21,852 nt of DNA from Methanolobus sp. UBA474. Lineage in GTDB: Archaea; Halobacteriota; Methanosarcinia; Methanosarcinales; Methanosarcinaceae. Shown here one piece after another: positions 20,933-21,852 of this stretch. The first letter of the stretch is position 1. Each line of letters starts with the position of its first letter. The stretch covers positions 1 through 21,852 of the forward strand of contig DANZ01000089.1 in NCBI GenBank assembly GCA_002501695.1, given 5' to 3'. Below the pieces are notes generated by a model. It did not search any database and was not told the origin of the DNA. It worked only from the letters and a program-made list of their open reading frames with translations. The translations under genes and the position numbers were made by a program.

Positions 20933-21852
20933 TTGAGTCAGCCTTGTGTTAATATCGGCATGGTGGGTCATGTAGACCATGGAAAAACCACGCTTGTAAG
21001 CGCGCTGTCCGGCGTATGGACAGACACGCACAGTGAAGAGATGAAACGCGGCATATCCATCCGTCTGGGATATGCAGATACCACATTCCGGAAATGCCCT
21101 AACTGCCCCGCACCCCAGTGTTACACTGTCTCAGACAAGTGCGAAGGGTGCAGCGAGCCGTCCGAAGAATTAAGGACAGTTTCCTTTGTCGATGCCCCGG
21201 GACACGAAACATTGATGGCAACGATGCTTTCCGGAGCTGCCATTATGGATGGGGCCATACTTGTTATCGCAGCCAACGAGACCTGCCCGCAGCCTCAGAC
21301 AAAAGAACATCTGATGGCGTTGAATATCATTGGCATCAAGAATCTGGTAATAGTGCAGAACAAGATAGACCTGGTTTCCAGGGAGAAGGTCATAGAACAC
21401 TACCACCAGATAAAAGATTTCGTGAAAGGTACAGTTGCTGAGAACGCTCCCATTGTGCCGATATCGGCGCAGCAGAATACCAATATCGATGCCCTTATCC
21501 AGGCCATGGAAGAGATGATACCCACACCTGTCCACAAACAGGATAAGCCTGCTCACATGCTTATTGCAAGGTCTTTTGATATCAACAAGCCCGGCGCCCC
21601 AATAAGCAGTATTGCAGGAGGGGTCATAGGCGGTACCCTGACAGAAGGCGTCCTTCATCCTGGTGATGAGCTGGAGATCTGTCCGGGCATCAAGATCGAA
21701 AGTGAAGGGACCACCCGGTGGAAGCCAGTCAGGACTAAAATAACAAGGATAGTGGCCGGGAAGGAAACCGTTAAAGAAGCGACCCCCGGAGGCCTGCTAG
21801 CTGTCGGGACCAGCCTTGATCCCACACTGACCAAGAGCGATTCCCTTACAGG
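20933..21852 (+). CDS. eif2g: Translation initiation factor aIF2 subunit gamma, 5' part (runs off the window)
   Basis: The first 306 codons are present. The start is TTG at 20933: an in-frame stop lies two codons upstream, no ATG occurs before residue 10, and GGGAGGG is 10 bases upstream. G-domain motifs are G1 GHVDHGKT (12-19), switch I around MKRGISIRLGYAD, G3 DAPG (87-90), G4 NKID (143-146) and G5 SAQ (178-180). The zinc knuckle is CPNC (55-58) with CEGC (70-73). Domain II begins with MLIARSFDINKPG. It binds GTP and initiator Met-tRNA and delivers it to the small ribosomal subunit. SelB and EF1A are excluded by the zinc knuckle and the ISIRLGYAD segment. Confidence 0.95.
   Translation, partial: MSQPCVNIGMVGHVDHGKTTLVSALSGVWTDTHSEEMKRGISIRLGYADTTFRKCPNCPAPQCYTVSDKCEGCSEPSEELRTVSFVDAPGHETLMATMLSGAAIMDGAILVIAANETCPQPQTKEHLMALNIIGIKNLVIVQNKIDLVSREKVIEHYHQIKDFVKGTVAENAPIVPISAQQNTNIDALIQAMEEMIPTPVHKQDKPAHMLIARSFDINKPGAPISSIAGGVIGGTLTEGVLHPGDELEICPGIKIESEGTTRWKPVRTKITRIVAGKETVKEATPGGLLAVGTSLDPTLTKSDSLT

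Overview
The window is chromosomal DNA from a methanogenic euryarchaeon, most likely a methylotrophic member of the Methanosarcinaceae. The evidence is four of the five coenzyme F430 biosynthesis genes (cfbE, cfbD, cfbC, cfbB), a methanogenesis marker 9 protein, sn-glycerol-1-phosphate dehydrogenase for archaeal lipids, a duplicated-repeat tRNA-splicing endonuclease, aIF2 gamma and PurP. Promoters look archaeal: TATA boxes lie about 26-27 bases before the likely transcript start, and several genes seem to be leaderless. I see no tRNA, rRNA, CRISPR array, insertion sequence or phage gene. The genus is inference.

Layout. 1-621: the start of a glutamate dehydrogenase gene and a 68-residue zinc-ribbon protein, both on the minus strand. 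814-3531: a tight plus-strand operon of marker 9 protein, a CitG-like triphosphoribosyl-dephospho-CoA synthase homologue and a DUF447 flavoprotein, ending at a UUCG hairpin. 3550-7355: minus-strand genes for a PHP phosphoesterase, HflX, a DUF2209-like protein and the tRNA-splicing endonuclease EndA. A probable stand-alone small RNA lies between the PHP gene and hflX. 7530-9191: an AhpD/CMD-fold protein without the usual cysteines, a 559-base gap with hairpins and a decayed-looking reading frame, TspO, and a small DUF5652 membrane protein. 9287-16857: a long minus-strand series read in the order egsA, UPF0179, DUF2150, cfbE, cfbD, cfbC, cfbB. 17024-21852: plus-strand genes for DUF63 and SpoIIM-family membrane proteins, PurP, a KaiC/RAD55-like ATPase and the 5' part of the aIF2 gamma gene.

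How the genes work together. CfbB amidates nickel sirohydrochlorin, the nitrogenase-like pair CfbC/CfbD reduces the macrocycle, and CfbE closes the last ring. The product, F430, is the nickel cofactor of methyl-coenzyme M reductase. The nickel chelatase CfbA is not in the window. TspO, a tetrapyrrole-binding membrane family, lies close by. The marker 9/CitG-like/DUF447 operon looks like a second cofactor locus and may relate to tetrahydromethanopterin (inference).

The most interesting non-coding signals are: the candidate small RNA at 4298-4401 (own TATA box, 9-bp terminal stem, G-free C/A-rich loop, U-tract); the long, hairpin-bearing putative leader of cfbDCB; the palindromic operator-like cluster before the KaiC-like gene; and the structured gap at 7827-8385.
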